A stretch of DNA of 64,000 nt. Source: Jeotgalibaca sp. MA1X17-3. GTDB taxonomy: Bacteria; Bacillota; Bacilli; Lactobacillales; Aerococcaceae. The notes beneath the pieces were generated by a model. It did not search any database, was not told where the DNA came from, and saw nothing but the letters and a program-made list of their open reading frames with translations. The DNA lies in NCBI RefSeq assembly GCF_021513155.1, contig NZ_CP090983.1, forward strand, positions 1,411,001-1,475,000, read 5' to 3'. Within the stretch, counting starts at the first letter, position 1. Every line of letters begins with the position of its first letter. Of this stretch, positions 62,673 to 64,000 are shown in pieces. A program made the translations under genes and the position numbers.

Positions 62673-64000
62673 TTATTCGTTATCTTCGCCTTCATTTTCA
62701 ACTTTAAATCCACTTAATTTATCTCCCAAAACGTCACCAAATGTAAAGGATGAATCACTGTCATCTTCTTGACTTTGGTAATTTTGTTGTTCTCTGCGAG
62801 ATGAAGCTTGTGGAGCTTGATTTTTCTGTTCTTGAAGAGCTTTCACACTCAAGGACAATCTGTGATCTTCTGGACGTACATCCAAAACTTTCACTTCAAT
62901 TTCTTGACCTTCTTCTAATACTTCTTGCGGAGTTGCAATATGTTGATGTGAGATTTGTGAAATATGAACTAACCCTTCAACTCCAGGGAATACTTCAACA
63001 AATGCTCCAAAGCTTGTCAATCTTTTAACGGTTCCTGTTAATACGCTATCTATTGGAGCTTTTTCTTCAATTGACTCCCAAGGTCCTGGCAATGTTTCTT
63101 TAATACTTAAGGATACACGTCCTCTTTCTTTATCAACGGAAAGAATTTTTACATTTACTTTATCGTTAATTGTCAAAACATCACCGGGGTTGTTTACGTG
63201 TTCGTGTGCAATTTGGGAAATATGAACCAAACCATCCACTCCACCTAAATCAACAAAAGCACCAAAATTAGTTAGTCTAGCAATCGTTCCTTCTACAACA
63301 TCGCCTTCATGCAATGCATCCATACGTTCTTCACTCATAGCTTCTTTCTCCTTTTCAACTACTGCCTTATGAGAAAGAATTAAACGGTTCTCACTTGGTT
63401 CCAGTTCAATTATTTTGAATTTCATGATCTTGCCTTTATATCCAGAAAAATCTTCCACAAAGTGATCTTCAACCATTGACGCTGGTACAAAACCTCGCAC
63501 ACCTACATCAACAACTAAACCACCCTTTACAACATCTTTAACAGGTGCTTCGATATACTCACCTTTTTCGGACTTTTCTTGAATTTCTTTCCATACTTTC
63601 TTCGCGTCAACTCGACGTTTAGAAAGCAAGTAGCTGCCATTTTCCTTGTCCTTGATTTGCTTAATTACAACAAGTTCAATATGGTCCCCTACATTCATTA
63701 CTTCGTTGATATCATCAAACGGTTTTGCAGAAAGCTCGTTGTAAGGAATAACACCCTCTAATCCACTACCAGTGATCCCCACAATTGCTTGGTTGTCTTC
63801 AATAGTCAACACTTCACCTTGGACGGTATCTCCTACTTCTAATGGTGGATAAGCATTGAGCATTTCATCCATTGTAGGTTCACTGCTTTCTGAATCAGGT
63901 GTGCGTTTTGGCACCAAATCATTCTCGATATCTTCTGGTTCAAATTCTGCTACTTCTTGCAATGCTGAATCAGCTTCTTCCTGATTTGAAACCGTCACAG
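62673..64000 (-). CDS. rpsA: 30S ribosomal protein S1 homologue, start probably beyond right edge
   Basis: Four S1 RNA-binding domains are visible, the form found in Firmicutes (YpfD-like) against six in E. coli. They are near residues 50-125 (VGDTVQGEVLTIED), 140-200 (GLVVDVGVRGFVPASMVED), 220-290 (EGTIARLTNFGAFVDLGGVDGLVHISQI) and 305-375 (TGTVKRLTSFGAFVEVFPGVEGLVHISQI). A Gln/Ser-rich tail follows. The frame is open to the right edge. A GTG at 63998 lies just inside, but its ribosome site would be outside the window, so the true start cannot be judged. These proteins bind mRNA or other RNAs on the ribosome; the essentiality of the Firmicutes form varies. Confidence 0.92.
   Translation of the reverse strand, partial: VTVSNQEEADSALQEVAEFEPEDIENDLVPKRTPDSESSEPTMDEMLNAYPPLEVGDTVQGEVLTIEDNQAIVGITGSGLEGVIPYNELSAKPFDDINEVMNVGDHIELVVIKQIKDKENGSYLLSKRRVDAKKVWKEIQEKSEKGEYIEAPVKDVVKGGLVVDVGVRGFVPASMVEDHFVEDFSGYKGKIMKFKIIELEPSENRLILSHKAVVEKEKEAMSEERMDALHEGDVVEGTIARLTNFGAFVDLGGVDGLVHISQIAHEHVNNPGDVLTINDKVNVKILSVDKERGRVSLSIKETLPGPWESIEEKAPIDSVLTGTVKRLTSFGAFVEVFPGVEGLVHISQISHQHIATPQEVLEEGQEIEVKVLDVRPEDHRLSLSVKALQEQKNQAPQASSRREQQNYQSQEDDSDSSFTFGDVLGDKLSGFKVENEGEDNE

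Noticed and set aside
1..64000. rRNA, tRNA, CRISPR arrays, prophage, insertion sequences, toxin-antitoxin or defence loci
   Set aside because: Searched by eye on both strands; no tRNA-like cloverleafs, spaced direct repeats, transposase motifs or phage genes were found. All large frames are core genes.

Overview
The window is a low-GC Gram-positive core-genome segment. The protein families, gene order and L. casei-type thymidylate synthase point to the order Lactobacillales, and probably to a Carnobacteriaceae- or Enterococcaceae-like lineage. The family-level placement is inference. I saw no rRNA, tRNA, CRISPR array, prophage or insertion sequence. Nearly all genes lie on the minus strand; the exceptions are plsY, hlyIII and the recU-pbp1A pair. 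The only gap over 300 bases (8089-8490) holds a decayed trmFO remnant and the control region of the xerC operon.

Layout: parC (cut by the left edge)-parE, then divergent plsY. Next is xerC/codV-hslV-hslU-codY, preceded by the trmFO relic and topA, then dprA, rnhB, rbgA, two adjacent signal peptidase genes, ctpA, deoD, yozE and ypmS. After hlyIII come dfrA, thyA and an ABC-F gene, then fhs, lepA and pckA. The heat-shock operon hrcA-grpE-dnaK-dnaJ carries a CIRCE operator. It is followed (moving right) by hemW-ribF-truB, a DUF1294 gene with pepT, a Nif3-like gene with trmK, and the macromolecular-synthesis pair dnaG-rpoD. Then come engB, clpX, tig, divergent recU-pbp1A, dnaD-asnS-aspB-ypmB-dinG, an unrecognised 160-residue gene, cca, ypiB, a TPR gene, hup, der and rpsA (cut by the right edge). 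Functionally the window covers chromosome topology, replication and recombination, proteostasis, translation and ribosome assembly, folate one-carbon metabolism and cell-wall/secretion genes.

Five genes are interrupted by six single-base shortenings of A/T runs: topA, ctpA, hrcA, dnaG (two) and ypiB. In each case adding one base restores a family-typical protein. Because topA and dnaG are essential, base-calling or assembly error is the simplest explanation, and I annotate these as full-length genes. The trmFO relic is different: it combines substitutions, stops, frameshifts and loss of most of the gene, so it looks like real decay.

No wholly new system is evident. The observations most worth checking are the trmFO relic with the dyad/promoter/terminator-like element in front of xerC, the in-frame fusion of CCA-adding enzyme with a hotdog thioesterase, a two-tier hairpin between dnaK and dnaJ, a cre-like operator on the pckA promoter, and the orphan 160-residue gene. 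Many starts are TTG or GTG; I chose starts by ribosome-binding-site spacing and family N-termini.
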